A stretch of DNA of 35,525 nucleotides from Pirellulales bacterium (GCA_016935315.1 JAFGRD010000094.1:1-35525); one strand, 5' to 3'; shown: positions 24,733 to 33,131, counted from the stretch's first letter. Translations and numbers: made by a program. The notes: generated by a model from the letters alone, not told the origin.

Positions 24733-25311
24733 TCAAACCGACACATAACAGGCCGGGTCGGTCCACTGGCCAAGCTCCTCCTGGAAAATCCGGCTGCGGT
24801 CAATCTCCAGTTGCCCGTCGTCGGCGATCCTAATCGCGTAGCGTTCCAGCGGCCGTGGGGCCGGTCCCTCGAGATTGACGCCGGCCTTGGAGAACCCACT
24901 GCCATGACAAGGGCATTTGAACTTTTGTTCGCTCTGCTGCCAAAGGGTGATGCAGCCAAGGTGCGTGCAGGTGGTGCGCAAGGCGTAGATCTGCTGCCGA
25001 CCCTGATATTCTCCATGGACCACCCACACGCCGTATCGCTCCTTGTACCGGGTCTCCACGTAGCCGGGCGGGTAGTCGCCGGGGAAACCGACCTTGGATC
25101 GATGGGGAGGCTCGGTGACCACGTTGGGCACCATGAACCGGGCCGCGGCGGCCGTCCATAGCCCGGACGCCACCCCCAGGGCCGTAAACCCGAGGCCCAA
25201 CGCAGAGCCGAACATGGTCCGCAGCACCCCTCGACGGCAGCAGTCGATTCCGGTCAACTGGGCCCCCTCACTCGGGGCATTCTGCCGCAGTTGACTACCC
25301 TCGCGGCACAT
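24733..25311 (-). CDS. Rieske [2Fe-2S] protein, cytochrome bc-type
   Basis: 192 aa. A short polar N-terminus with CCRRGVLRTM (Arg26-Arg27) precedes one hydrophobic helix (about 33-57), a Tat-type signal anchor as in bc1/b6f Rieske subunits. The cluster-binding loops CTHLGC (Cys115, His117) and CPCHGSGF (Cys133, His136) are complete, with Cys120 and Cys135 for the disulfide. Such subunits pass electrons from quinol to cytochrome c1/f. ATG at 25311 follows a strong GGGAGGGTGAG site. No cytochrome b or c gene is adjacent; hisD follows at 63 bp. The leader contains 99-bp repeat copy 4, 37 nt before the start. Confidence 0.93.
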   Translation of the reverse strand: MCREGSQLRQNAPSEGAQLTGIDCCRRGVLRTMFGSALGLGFTALGVASGLWTAAAARFMVPNVVTEPPHRSKVGFPGDYPPGYVETRYKERYGVWVVHGEYQGRQQIYALRTTCTHLGCITLWQQSEQKFKCPCHGSGFSKAGVNLEGPAPRPLERYAIRIADDGQLEIDRSRIFQEELGQWTDPACYVSV

Positions 25312-25348
25312 CGACTCACCCTCCCGAAAGGCCCAAAACCTGCTAGTA

Positions 25349-25447
25349 TCGACGCTTGCACACTCGATGCACAAGGGCGACCAACGGGAACCCGACTTGT
25401 CCGGCCTCCTGTTGGTCAGCCTGGATCATTCACAATGCAGACATCAA
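25349..25447 (+). repeat. 99-bp palindromic element, copy 4
   Basis: Same length and orientation as copies 1, 2 and 5. First base pair altered (TCGACGCTTGCA instead of TTGACGCTTGCA). Several changes in the inner stem (for example positions 42 and 70 of the element) make it the least perfect hairpin of the full copies. It fills the start of the Rieske mRNA leader. Confidence 0.9.
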
Positions 25448-25450
25448 TAG

Positions 25451-25479
25451 TTTATCACTCGCGGCCGCCACGGTGTCAA
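25451..25479 (-). promoter_or_regulatory. Promoter of the Rieske gene
   Basis: Perfect -35 TTGACA (25479-25474) and GATAAA (25456-25451) on the minus strand with a 17-nt spacer. The expected start, near 25444, falls within the outer end of repeat copy 4 (edge at 25447). Confidence 0.6.
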
Positions 25480-25552
25480 CTGCAAGGCCGCAGCGGTTGT
25501 GGTGTTTATCCAGCCTTGGCGCCGGTAGCGGGTGCGGATCGTGCCAGTCGAT

Positions 25553-26920
25553 TCAGACCTCGTCCTCAACCGTCCACGGCCGCCGATACTCTCGTCGGAA
25601 CAGTCTCATCGCTTCGTCGTTGTCGACGATCTGCTCCGTCTTCGGGTCGATGACCAGTTTCTGGCCGCCGAGACGGTAGCTGACATTGGCGTAGTGGGTC
25701 ATCAACGCGCTGCGATGTCCCTGCTCGATGTCGGCATTGGGCAACTCGCGGTTGCGCAGACACTGAACGAAGTTCTCCTGATGCGGCCGGTCGGGGAAAC
25801 GCCCGTACCTTTGCGCCTGGACGACCGGCTGGCGGTCCTTCGGTCGCGTGAACACTTGCCAGCCGCCGCCGTGCCGGCCCACGATCATCAACCCCTCGGT
25901 ACCGTAGATCTCGATCCGCGTGGCGCATTGCGACCAGTAAGGAAACAGGTCGTTCTCGCGGGTTTCGCCGGCAATCTTCAGCATATAGGGCGTGTAGAGC
26001 GTCAGTTCGAAGGTTACTACCATCCGGTCGAAATCATAGACGGCAACTTGCGTGTCGGGCGTTTCCGCGGCCCCTTCGCTGGCGAACCGGCCGCCGGTGC
26101 AGTAGACACTCTTGGGGTAGTCGACGCCGATCAGCCAGCGGGCCAGGTCGATCTGGTGGCTGGCGTCGTTGGCGATGTCGCCGCCGGAGTATCGCCAGAG
26201 GTGGTTCCAGTAGCGGTGAAACGTGGAGTTGTAGGCGTGCTCCGGGGCCGGGCCGTTCCACATGTCCCAGTCGAGACCCGATGGCGTCGGGCCGTCGGCG
26301 ACGACCGGCTGATTTCCCCAAAGCTTCTGGTTGTAGATGCGGCACATGTGGATCGCGCCGAGCTTGCCTTCGTCGATATATCGCTTGGCCTCGATGTTGT
26401 AGGGGGCGCTGCGGCTCTGGGTCCCGACTTGCACGATGCGCTGGTGCTTGCGCGCGGCCTCGACCATCTTGCGTCCTTCCCAGCAGTTGTGGCTGGCCGG
26501 CTTCTCCACGTAGACGTCTTTGCCGGCCTGGCAACCCCAGACCGTGGCCGGGGCGTGCCAGTGGTCGGGCGTGGCCACCACGATCGCGTCGACCGACTTG
26601 TCGTCGAGCGCCTTGCGGAAGTCTTGCACACACTGCGGCGGTCGGGCACCCTGGCGATCGGCGATCGTTTTGGCCCGCGAGGCAAACAGGTTGCTGTCCA
26701 CGTCGGCGAGGTAGGCGTATTGGCAGTCACCTCGCTCCAGGAAGCCCTGGGCCAGCCCGATGCCCCGGCCGCGCACGCCGACCGCCGCCAGCGTGATCTT
26801 GTCATTTGCTGCGGCGGCATGCACCGACCGGGCATCGTCGAGAATCGTGATCCCGGCGGCCAGCCCGAGCGCAGTGCGTTTCGAGAGATCAAGAAATTCG
26901 CGGCGATGGTACGTGCTCAT
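25553..26920 (-). CDS. Tat-exported Gfo/Idh/MocA family oxidoreductase
   Basis: 455 aa. Twin-arginine signal HRREFLDLSKR at residues 5-15 with a following hydrophobic Ala/Gly stretch. The Rossmann motif is GVRGRGIG, and the family motif VEKPASHN follows CQAGKDVYV. The C-terminal domain contains SGGDIANDASHQIDLARWL, characteristic of the planctomycete exported branch. NAD(P)-dependent sugar oxidation is the family role; substrate unknown. ATG at 26920 has an AGAAGGAGTC site; a start 9 codons earlier is possible. Divergent from purD. A 241-bp gap with repeat copy 4 separates it from the Rieske gene. Confidence 0.92.
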   Translation of the reverse strand: MSTYHRREFLDLSKRTALGLAAGITILDDARSVHAAAANDKITLAAVGVRGRGIGLAQGFLERGDCQYAYLADVDSNLFASRAKTIADRQGARPPQCVQDFRKALDDKSVDAIVVATPDHWHAPATVWGCQAGKDVYVEKPASHNCWEGRKMVEAARKHQRIVQVGTQSRSAPYNIEAKRYIDEGKLGAIHMCRIYNQKLWGNQPVVADGPTPSGLDWDMWNGPAPEHAYNSTFHRYWNHLWRYSGGDIANDASHQIDLARWLIGVDYPKSVYCTGGRFASEGAAETPDTQVAVYDFDRMVVTFELTLYTPYMLKIAGETRENDLFPYWSQCATRIEIYGTEGLMIVGRHGGGWQVFTRPKDRQPVVQAQRYGRFPDRPHQENFVQCLRNRELPNADIEQGHRSALMTHYANVSYRLGGQKLVIDPKTEQIVDNDEAMRLFRREYRRPWTVEDEV

Positions 26921-26977
26921 GGGGGTGACTCCTTCTGGCAAAGGCATGGAGCAGGGGGGGAAGTGCCCACATGCATG

Positions 26978-26986
26978 AGTCTAGCA
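26978..26986 (-). promoter_or_regulatory. Weak extended -10 promoter candidate for the 26920 oxidoreductase
   Basis: TGCTAGACT on the minus strand fits TGn plus a -10 with four of six matches. No clear -35. TAGACT also occurs before the sulfatase. Confidence 0.25.
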
Positions 26987-27031
26987 GGTCGAAACGCCTG
27001 TGGCCAGCACGGTCCGCCGCGTCGCTCCCCC

Positions 27032-27060
27032 TTCCCGACCTGCGCGCTTCCCACTACAAT
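27032..27060 (+). promoter_or_regulatory. Candidate promoter of purD
   Basis: TACAAT at 27055-27060 is a five-of-six -10. The hexamer 17 nt upstream, TTCCCG (27032-27037), is a poor -35. The start would be near 27067, about 40 nt before the ATG. Confidence 0.35.
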
Positions 27061-27106
27061 CAGCGCCGTTTCCGAATCGCGGCAACCGAAGGCAAGGATT
27101 CCCGGT

Positions 27107-28381
27107 ATGAACGTCTTGATCATCGGCGGCGGGGGGCGAGAACACGCCCTGGCTTGGAGGATCGCACAGAGCCCTCGGGCCGAGCGTGTTTTCGTGGCGC
27201 CGGGCAACGCGGGCACGGCCGGCGACGCGGAGAACGTGCAGATCTCCGCCGACGATTTTCCCGCCTTGATCCGCTTCGCCCGGCAGAATGATGTCGGATT
27301 GACCATCGTCGGCCCCGAGGCCCCTCTGGCGGCGGGTATTGTCGATGCCTTCGACGAGGCGGGCCTCCGCAGCTTCGGGCCCGGTAAGGCCGCCGCTGAG
27401 TTGGAGGGCAGCAAGGTCTTCTGCAAGAACTTGCTGCGCGATGCCGACGTGCCTTCGGCCGACTACCACACGTTCGACAACCCGGACGAAGCCGTCAAGT
27501 ACCTTCGAGATCGCGAAAACGTGCCGATCGTGGTCAAGGCCGACGGGCTGGCGGCCGGCAAGGGCGTGATCGTCTGCCACGACCGTGACGAGGCCCTCGA
27601 GGCAGTCGACCAGATCGCGCGGCGGAAGGCCTTCGGCGCCGCGGGCAACCGCATGGTGATCGAAGAGCGGCTCGACGGCCAGGAGGCCAGCGTGCTGGCG
27701 ATTACCGACGGCCAGACGATTGCCACGTTGCAGCCGGCCCAGGACCACAAGCCGGCCTACGACGGCGACGCGGGCCCCAACACGGGCGGCATGGGCGCCT
27801 ATTGCCCCACCCCGCTGGTCGACGACAAGATGCTCCATTGGGTCGAGCAGCACGTGCTGGTGCCCACAGTGCACGCCCTGAAGCGGGCCGGCCGGCCGTT
27901 TCGCGGCGTGCTCTACGCCGGGTTGATGGTCACCAACCAGGGCCCCAAGGTGCTGGAGTACAACGTCCGGTTCGGCGATCCCGAATGCCAGCCGCTGTTG
28001 ATGCGCCTGAAGACCGACCTGCTGGACGTGCTCGAAGCGGCCGTCGAAGGCCGGCTCGACCGCATCGAGCCGCTTCAGTGGGATCCGCGTCCCGCCGTCT
28101 GCGTGGTGATGGCCAGCGAAGGCTATCCCGGCAGCTATACCACGGGCCATCCCATCCGTGGCCTCGACGCCGCCGCCCAACTGCCCGACGTGAAGGTCTT
28201 CCACGCCGGCACGAAGCGGGTCAACGACCAGATCGTCAACGCCGGCGGCCGGGTGGTCAACGTCACCGCGCTGGGCGACAGCATCGCCCAAGCCAAGCTC
28301 AACGCCTACCGAGGCGTCAAGTGCATCCGCTGGAACGGGGCCTGGTGTCGGAAGGACATTTCGGACAAGGCCATCGGGTAA
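27107..28381 (+). CDS. purD: Phosphoribosylamine-glycine ligase
   Basis: 424-aa GAR synthetase, the second step of purine synthesis, ligating glycine to phosphoribosylamine with ATP. Starts MNVLIIGGGGREHALAW, the PurD N-terminal signature. The ATP-grasp core shows VVKADGLAAGKGVIV, EERLDGQEASVL, NTGGMGAYCPTPL and YNVRFGDPECQ. Length is normal for the family. ATG at 27107 follows AAGGA at 27094-27098. The frame is open for 525 codons upstream, but that region is the antisense of the oxidoreductase gene. It stops only 11 bp before the stop of the convergent permease gene. Confidence 0.97.
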   Translation: MNVLIIGGGGREHALAWRIAQSPRAERVFVAPGNAGTAGDAENVQISADDFPALIRFARQNDVGLTIVGPEAPLAAGIVDAFDEAGLRSFGPGKAAAELEGSKVFCKNLLRDADVPSADYHTFDNPDEAVKYLRDRENVPIVVKADGLAAGKGVIVCHDRDEALEAVDQIARRKAFGAAGNRMVIEERLDGQEASVLAITDGQTIATLQPAQDHKPAYDGDAGPNTGGMGAYCPTPLVDDKMLHWVEQHVLVPTVHALKRAGRPFRGVLYAGLMVTNQGPKVLEYNVRFGDPECQPLLMRLKTDLLDVLEAAVEGRLDRIEPLQWDPRPAVCVVMASEGYPGSYTTGHPIRGLDAAAQLPDVKVFHAGTKRVNDQIVNAGGRVVNVTALGDSIAQAKLNAYRGVKCIRWNGAWCRKDISDKAIG

Positions 28382-28392
28382 GAACTCGCGGC

Positions 28393-30078
28393 TCAAAACA
28401 CCAGCAGCACCAGGCACCCGATCACGCCGGCGGCCAGGACGTAGTACGCGGTGGGGATCAGTGTCTTGCGGATCAAGGCGCCTTCCTGGCCATGGAGCCC
28501 GACGGTCGCCGAGGCGGCCACGACGTTGTGCACGCAGATCATGTTGCCGGCCGCCCCGCCCACGGCCTGCAATGCCACGACGAACAGAGGCGCCAGGGGC
28601 CCCAGACCCATCCGTACGCCCACGTCGAACTGAAACAGCGAGAAGGTCATGTTGCTGATCGTGTTGCTTCCGGCGACGAAGGCCCCCATGGCCCCGATGA
28701 CGGCGGAAATCGCTGGCCACGCCCGGCCGACCAGTTGGTGGGCGGCTTGGGCCAGTTCCTGGGGCATGCTCGCCAAGTGCGGCCCCGCGGTGGCGTTGTC
28801 GCCGGAGAGGATGAAGATCCAGACCATCGGCACGGCGAAGATGATGGCCACGGCCGCGCCAACCGTCGCGCGGCCCGAATCGGCCACGGCCGCAACGAAG
28901 TCGTTCAGTCGCATCCGCAGCAAGAAAAGGCAGCAAACCGACACGATCAGGAAGATGGTTCCCGGCAACTTCAGCGGCAAGGTCTCTTTCGAGATCCCGG
29001 TTCCCAGGATGTTGGAGAAGACGAGCTTGGTCTGATCGACCAGCGCCGCAATGTTCGGCTCTTTGCGTATCACCACCAGCAACACGCCCACCAGGACGTA
29101 CGGCAGCCAGGCCCTCCACAGCGAGATGGGGGGCAGGTCTTCTCTAACGTCTCCGGGCGGGAAGCTGCTCAGCCACTGGGGATCCCATGCCGATTGCGGC
29201 GGGAAGTCCCAGGGCTGGCGCGGCTGGAGCCAGCCGGCCTTGGTGACGGTCACCGTTAGCACCAGTGCGACCAGCCCGCCCAGCAGGGACGGAAAGGCCG
29301 GTCCCAGGAACAAACCCAGAAGCACGTAGGGCACCGTGAACGCGAAGCCGGCGAACAGGGCGAACTTCCAGACGCCCAGCCCCTCGCGCCACGAACGGTT
29401 GACACCGAAGAAACGAGTCAGCAGACAGACCACGAACAGCGGTATCAACGTGCCGATGATCCCGTGAACTACGGCCACGCGGGCGCCGATCATCAACAGA
29501 AGCTGCTCGTGCGTCTCCGGCATGCCCGGCCGGGCGACGAACTCCCGCACCAACTCGGCGCTGGGACCGGAGAGCCCTTCGTTGACGCCGATCAGAATGG
29601 GCGTGCCGCAGGCACCGAAGGAAACGGGCGTGCTCTGAATCGTCAGTGCCGTTACCACGGCGGCCATGGGGGGAAACCCGAGGATGACCAGCAGCGGACC
29701 GGCCACGGCTGCCGGCGTGCCGAACCCGGCGGCTCCCTCGATAAACGCGCCGAAGGTCCAGGCCACGATGATCGCCTGAATCCGCCGGTCGGGCGAGACG
29801 CTGCGGAAACCGTTGCGAATGGCCGTCACTGCCCCGGAGTGCTTCAGCACGAACAACAGCAGCAGCGCGCCCCAGACAATATACAACAACTCCAGCGCGA
29901 TCACCAGCCCCCGCAGGGAAGCCGCGGCGATCCGCAACGGCGCGACCTTCCAGTAGAAACAGGCCAGTACGGCCGTCAGTACGAACGCCACCGGCATGGT
30001 TCGCTTGGCCGGCCACCGCAAGAAGACCAGCAACAGGAAGACGACCAGCAGCGGCGCGACGGCGATTAGCGCATGCAT
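28393..30078 (-). CDS. L-lactate permease (LctP/LldP) family transporter
   Basis: 561-aa polytopic membrane protein with some 12-14 hydrophobic segments. LctP signatures are clear: [59 protein letters not shown] and [15 protein letters not shown]. The family (TC 2.A.14) imports L-lactate, D-lactate and glycolate with protons. No lactate dehydrogenase lies beside it. ATG at 30078 is one of several overlapping ATG triplets near the start and was chosen because the frame fits the first membrane helix. A hairpin at 30202-30221 probably separates it from the upstream oxidoreductase gene, so its own promoter is expected between 30083 and 30200, but none was clear. Confidence 0.94.
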   Translation of the reverse strand: MHALIAVAPLLVVFLLLVFLRWPAKRTMPVAFVLTAVLACFYWKVAPLRIAAASLRGLVIALELLYIVWGALLLLFVLKHSGAVTAIRNGFRSVSPDRRIQAIIVAWTFGAFIEGAAGFGTPAAVAGPLLVILGFPPMAAVVTALTIQSTPVSFGACGTPILIGVNEGLSGPSAELVREFVARPGMPETHEQLLLMIGARVAVVHGIIGTLIPLFVVCLLTRFFGVNRSWREGLGVWKFALFAGFAFTVPYVLLGLFLGPAFPSLLGGLVALVLTVTVTKAGWLQPRQPWDFPPQSAWDPQWLSSFPPGDVREDLPPISLWRAWLPYVLVGVLLVVIRKEPNIAALVDQTKLVFSNILGTGISKETLPLKLPGTIFLIVSVCCLFLLRMRLNDFVAAVADSGRATVGAAVAIIFAVPMVWIFILSGDNATAGPHLASMPQELAQAAHQLVGRAWPAISAVIGAMGAFVAGSNTISNMTFSLFQFDVGVRMGLGPLAPLFVVALQAVGGAAGNMICVHNVVAASATVGLHGQEGALIRKTLIPTAYYVLAAGVIGCLVLLVF

Positions 30079-30201
30079 GCATACCCTCGGTCAAGTTCCT
30101 CTGTGAACCGGACGACTGCTCGGTCGCCGCCTCGGCGGCGCGAACCAGCCCGAAAAAGGCGTCCGTGCCTTCCTGGGGAATCCGTTCTGTCTAAGCGACA
30201 A

Positions 30202-30221
30202 ACGGCCCTGCCCGGGGCCGT
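30202..30221 (-). terminator. Probable intrinsic terminator after the 30239 oxidoreductase
   Basis: On the minus strand ACGGCCC and GGGCCGT (7 bp, all paired) flank a 6-nt loop, followed by TTTGTCGCTT. It begins 18 nt after the oxidoreductase stop. The T tract is short, so termination may be partial. Confidence 0.5.
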
Positions 30222-30238
30222 CTGACCATGGTCGGGTC

Positions 30239-31528
30239 TTATGCAATTTCCGGATACTTCCACGGAGCGCGGTAATCGCGCCGCAACAGCCGGTTGGCGT
30301 CGTCGTCGCCGAGGACAACTTGCTTTTCGCCGTCCCAGCGGACGCTGCGCCCCAGTTTCAACGAGAGCATACCCAACAGGCTCATCGTTGTCGAGCGGTG
30401 GCCGATTTCAATATCGCAGATCGGACGGCTGCCGTTCTGGATACACCTGACGAAATCGGCCCAGAGTTCCGGAATGTTCTGCTGATCCGGCTCGTGCAAC
30501 CGCGGTTCGACGTGAATCGACGGTGTGTTCGCATTGACCGGATAGAAGGTCCAGCCGTCGCGCCAGCCCAAGTGCAGCGTGCCCGCCGTGCCATAGAAGT
30601 AACAACCGATGTTGTGCTTCTCCGCGTTGTTGGCGGCGTAGCGGCGATGCTCCCAGGTCGCGGTGAACGACTCAAACTCGAACTGCACGACCTGGGTGTC
30701 GGGCACGTCGGTGTTGTCTCGCAAGATGTGCCGGGCGCCGACCGACCCGACGCGTTTGGGATACTTCTCTTCGGTCCACCAGAGGATCTGGTCCATCCAA
30801 TGGATGCCCCAGTCGCCCAGTTGCCCGTTGGCGAAGTCGAGGAATCCGCGGAATCCCTTGGGGTGCATCCGCCGGTTGAACGGCACCAACGGCCCCGGCC
30901 CGCACCAGAAGTCCCAGTCGAGTCCCTCGGGTGGCTCGGAGTCGGGCGTCGGCGAGCCGGCCCCGCCTCCGTAGTGGACGAACGCCCGCACCATGCCGAT
31001 CTCGCCGAGCTTGCCGTCTCGCAGAAACTCCATGGCCGAGATATTGTGCGGCGACGCCCGACGGTGCGTGCCGACCTGGACCACCCGTTCGTTCGCCCGC
31101 GCCGCCTGGACCATGGCGATGCCTTCTTTGATCGTGTGGCATATGGGCTTCTCGACGTAGACGTGCGCCCCGGCATGGCAGGCGGCGATCGCGATCAGCG
31201 GATGCCAGTGGTCGGGCGTGCCGACGATGACGATTTCGGGCTTGACCGCGTCGAGCAACTCGCGATAGTCGTGGTACTTCCTCGGAGCCGAGCCGGTCAA
31301 CTTCTCCACTTCGGCGGCCGCCGGGTCCAACTGGTTTCGATCGACATCGCACACGGCCACCGCCTCGACGTCGCCCGACTGGATCGCTGTGCGGAAGATA
31401 TTCATGCCCCACCATCCGCTGCCGATCAGCGCGGTGCGGTACTTCTTGTTCTTCTCGGCGCCGTGCACGGCGGGCGCGGCCATGGCCATGCCGGTTGCCG
31501 CCAGGAATTCGCGACGGGTGACACTCAT
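30239..31528 (-). CDS. Tat-exported Gfo/Idh/MocA family oxidoreductase
   Basis: 429 aa. Twin-arginine signal TRREFLAA (residues 4-11) followed by an Ala-rich hydrophobic stretch ending near AVHGAEK. Rossmann motif IGSGWWGMN; family motif VEKPICHT; GTPDHWHPL before it and FANGQLGDWGIHWMDQ in the C-terminal domain. Role inferred from family: NAD(P)-dependent sugar oxidation in the periplasm. ATG at 31528 has GGGAGAA upstream and starts the signal peptide; 28 more codons are open upstream but lack support. A different subgroup from the 26920 and 7514 genes, judging by the Rossmann loop. Confidence 0.92.
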   Translation of the reverse strand: MSVTRREFLAATGMAMAAPAVHGAEKNKKYRTALIGSGWWGMNIFRTAIQSGDVEAVAVCDVDRNQLDPAAAEVEKLTGSAPRKYHDYRELLDAVKPEIVIVGTPDHWHPLIAIAACHAGAHVYVEKPICHTIKEGIAMVQAARANERVVQVGTHRRASPHNISAMEFLRDGKLGEIGMVRAFVHYGGGAGSPTPDSEPPEGLDWDFWCGPGPLVPFNRRMHPKGFRGFLDFANGQLGDWGIHWMDQILWWTEEKYPKRVGSVGARHILRDNTDVPDTQVVQFEFESFTATWEHRRYAANNAEKHNIGCYFYGTAGTLHLGWRDGWTFYPVNANTPSIHVEPRLHEPDQQNIPELWADFVRCIQNGSRPICDIEIGHRSTTMSLLGMLSLKLGRSVRWDGEKQVVLGDDDANRLLRRDYRAPWKYPEIA

Positions 31529-31573
31529 GATGATTCTCCCAACATTCCAGTGGCCAATACGAGCGGAGTCATG

Positions 31574-31602
31574 ACGATGACTCATCCGTCGCCGTTTGTC
31601 AA
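31574..31602 (-). promoter_or_regulatory. Weak promoter candidate for the 30239 oxidoreductase
   Basis: A perfect TTGACA (31602-31597) with the hexamer CATCGT 17 nt downstream (31579-31574), which matches only three of six -10 bases. Position relative to the start codon at 31528 is sensible. Confidence 0.3.
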
Positions 31603-31783
31603 GCGATCGCAAATGGACCGGCGAAGAATTCCCTATCTGTGGCCTTGCGAACCTGGACGCACCACGCGGCAGACTTGACTTTGGGGCATCGTGCCGTTAT
31701 GTCAATCGAGGGCTCCGTGGTGCTTTGGGGTGCCGCGGGCCGCGGCGGGGATGTGGCCATGTGCCGTGGACACGGCGCGACGG

Positions 31784-32824
31784 CTACAACAGCGTGATAT
31801 TCGCTTTGGCACACGTCTCGATCATCTCTTGCGGCCAGATGCCGACGTTGACCTCGCCGACATGGGCCGCACGGATGAAGAACATGCAGAGACGCGACTG
31901 ACCGATGCCACCGCCGATCGACTCGGGCAACTCGCCGGCCAGCAGTTTGCGGTGGAAAAGCCTTTCGACGCGTTCCTCGGCCCGGCGGATCTTCAATTGC
32001 CGCATCAGCGCCTCGGCGTCGACGCGGATGCCCATCGAGGAGATCTCGAACGCGCTGCCCAGCACCGGGTTCCAAAGGAGGATGTCGCCGTTGAGGCCCT
32101 TTCCGCCGTCGGGTCGCGGCGTGGTCCAATCGTCGTAGTCCGGCGCCCGGCCGTCGTGCGGCTGTCCGTCGGGCAGGTCGGCTCCGATGCCGATGACGAA
32201 TACCGCCCCACGCTCTTGACAGATCCGGTGCTCACGCTCTCGGGGGCTGAGGTTGGGATACCGGTCGTACAGTTCTTCGGAGGTGATGAGGGTGATCTGC
32301 TCGGGCAACACGGGCCGGATGCCGGGGTGTTGCGAAGCCACGTGAAACTCGGTCCGGCAGATTACCTCATAGATCGTACGAACCACCTCCTGCAGCGTAT
32401 CGAGGTTCCGCTGCTCGGGCGAGATCGCTCTTTCCCAGTCCCACTGGTCGACGTAGATCGAGTGCACATGGTCGAGCGTCTCGTCGGGGCGAATGGCGTT
32501 CATGTCGGTATAGAGACCTTCGCCGACTGCGAAGCCGTATTGGCCCAGGGCCATCCGTTTCCACTTGGCCAGCGACTGGACGACCTCCACCTCGGCGTCG
32601 CCGTCGTTCTTCACGCGGAAACGCAACGGCTGCTCCACTCCGTTCAGATCGTCATTGATTCCCGTGCCGCTGCGGACAAACAGCGGAGCCGTCACCCGCT
32701 GGAGCTTCAGCGCCCGGGCCAGATGACGCTCGAAGAAGTCCTTGATGTCTTTGATGGCAGCCTCGACCTCCCGCGTGTTCAGGTGGGGACGGTAGTCGGC
32801 CGGCAGGTTCATCGCAAAGGCCAT
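31784..32824 (-). CDS. asnA: Aspartate-ammonia ligase (asparagine synthetase A)
   Basis: 346 aa; the E. coli enzyme has 330. AsnA makes asparagine from aspartate, ammonia and ATP, using a class II aminoacyl-tRNA-synthetase-like fold. Recognisable segments: VTAPLFVRSGTGINDDLNG, SLAKWKRMAL, LDHVHSIYVDQWDWE, ISSMGIRVD and the motif-3-like GGGIGQSRLCMF. ATG at 32824 was used; ATG at 32812 (MNLPAD) is possible and neither has a strong ribosome-binding site. The leader is unusual: a strong promoter at 33057-33086, a hairpin at 33007-33048 and 99-bp repeat copy 5, giving roughly 225 nt before the start. Confidence 0.95.
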   Translation of the reverse strand: MAFAMNLPADYRPHLNTREVEAAIKDIKDFFERHLARALKLQRVTAPLFVRSGTGINDDLNGVEQPLRFRVKNDGDAEVEVVQSLAKWKRMALGQYGFAVGEGLYTDMNAIRPDETLDHVHSIYVDQWDWERAISPEQRNLDTLQEVVRTIYEVICRTEFHVASQHPGIRPVLPEQITLITSEELYDRYPNLSPREREHRICQERGAVFVIGIGADLPDGQPHDGRAPDYDDWTTPRPDGGKGLNGDILLWNPVLGSAFEISSMGIRVDAEALMRQLKIRRAEERVERLFHRKLLAGELPESIGGGIGQSRLCMFFIRAAHVGEVNVGIWPQEMIETCAKANITLL

Positions 32825-32899
32825 GTTTCGGTCTCGTCGGGTGCGAGGATCTTGACTGGCCGCCGGGCGGCGCGGTCGCCGGGGCGGAAGAACACTTTA

Positions 32900-32998
32900 T
32901 TGACGCTTGCACACTCGACGCGCGAGGGCGACCAACGGGAGCCCGACCCGTCCGGCCTCCCGTTGGTCGCCCTGGATCATTCACAGTGCAAACATCAA
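32900..32998 (+). repeat. 99-bp palindromic element, copy 5 (best hairpin)
   Basis: The most perfect copy. The inner stem, 32925-32941 with 32957-32973, pairs at all 17 positions around a 15-nt loop, and the outer 12-nt ends pair with 2 mismatches. The bases next to the ends extend the inverted repeat to TTATTGA/TCAATAA. It lies in the divergent region of asnA and the TIM-barrel gene, 75 nt before the asnA start. Confidence 0.92.
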
Positions 32999-33006
32999 TA
33001 AGCCGA

Positions 33007-33048
33007 ATTGCTGGAGCAAGGCGAGCCCCCAGGGCATTCTCCAGCAAT
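33007..33048 (-). promoter_or_regulatory. Hairpin at the start of the asnA leader
   Basis: Perfect 10-bp inverted repeat ATTGCTGGAG (33007-33016) and CTCCAGCAAT (33039-33048) around a 22-nt loop. It lies directly after the predicted asnA start site and 8 bp before repeat copy 5. Could be a leader structure, an operator for a dimeric regulator, or a terminator-like element; no T tract follows on either strand. Confidence 0.55.
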
Positions 33049-33056
33049 CCCTGCCA

Positions 33057-33086
33057 AGTATAGTGCGAATTCCCACGGGTTTTCAA
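33057..33086 (-). promoter_or_regulatory. Promoter of asnA
   Basis: TTGAAA (33086-33081) and TATACT (33062-33057) on the minus strand with an 18-nt spacer; five of six matches each. The predicted start is near 33050. Confidence 0.65.
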
Positions 33087-33102
33087 GGGCCCGAGCCGGG
33101 AT

Positions 33103-33131
33103 TTGACCCTGGCGTTCCGCCGTGGCATACT
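33103..33131 (+). promoter_or_regulatory. Promoter of the TIM-barrel gene
   Basis: TTGACC at 33103-33108 and CATACT at 33126-33131 with a 17-nt spacer. The predicted start is near 33138, about 55 nt before the ATG at 33194. Divergent from and close to the asnA promoter. Confidence 0.55.

Noticed and set aside
25532-27106. 525-codon upstream extension of the purD frame
   Set aside because: Antisense to the Tat oxidoreductase gene; the PurD signature starts at 27107 with a ribosome-binding site.
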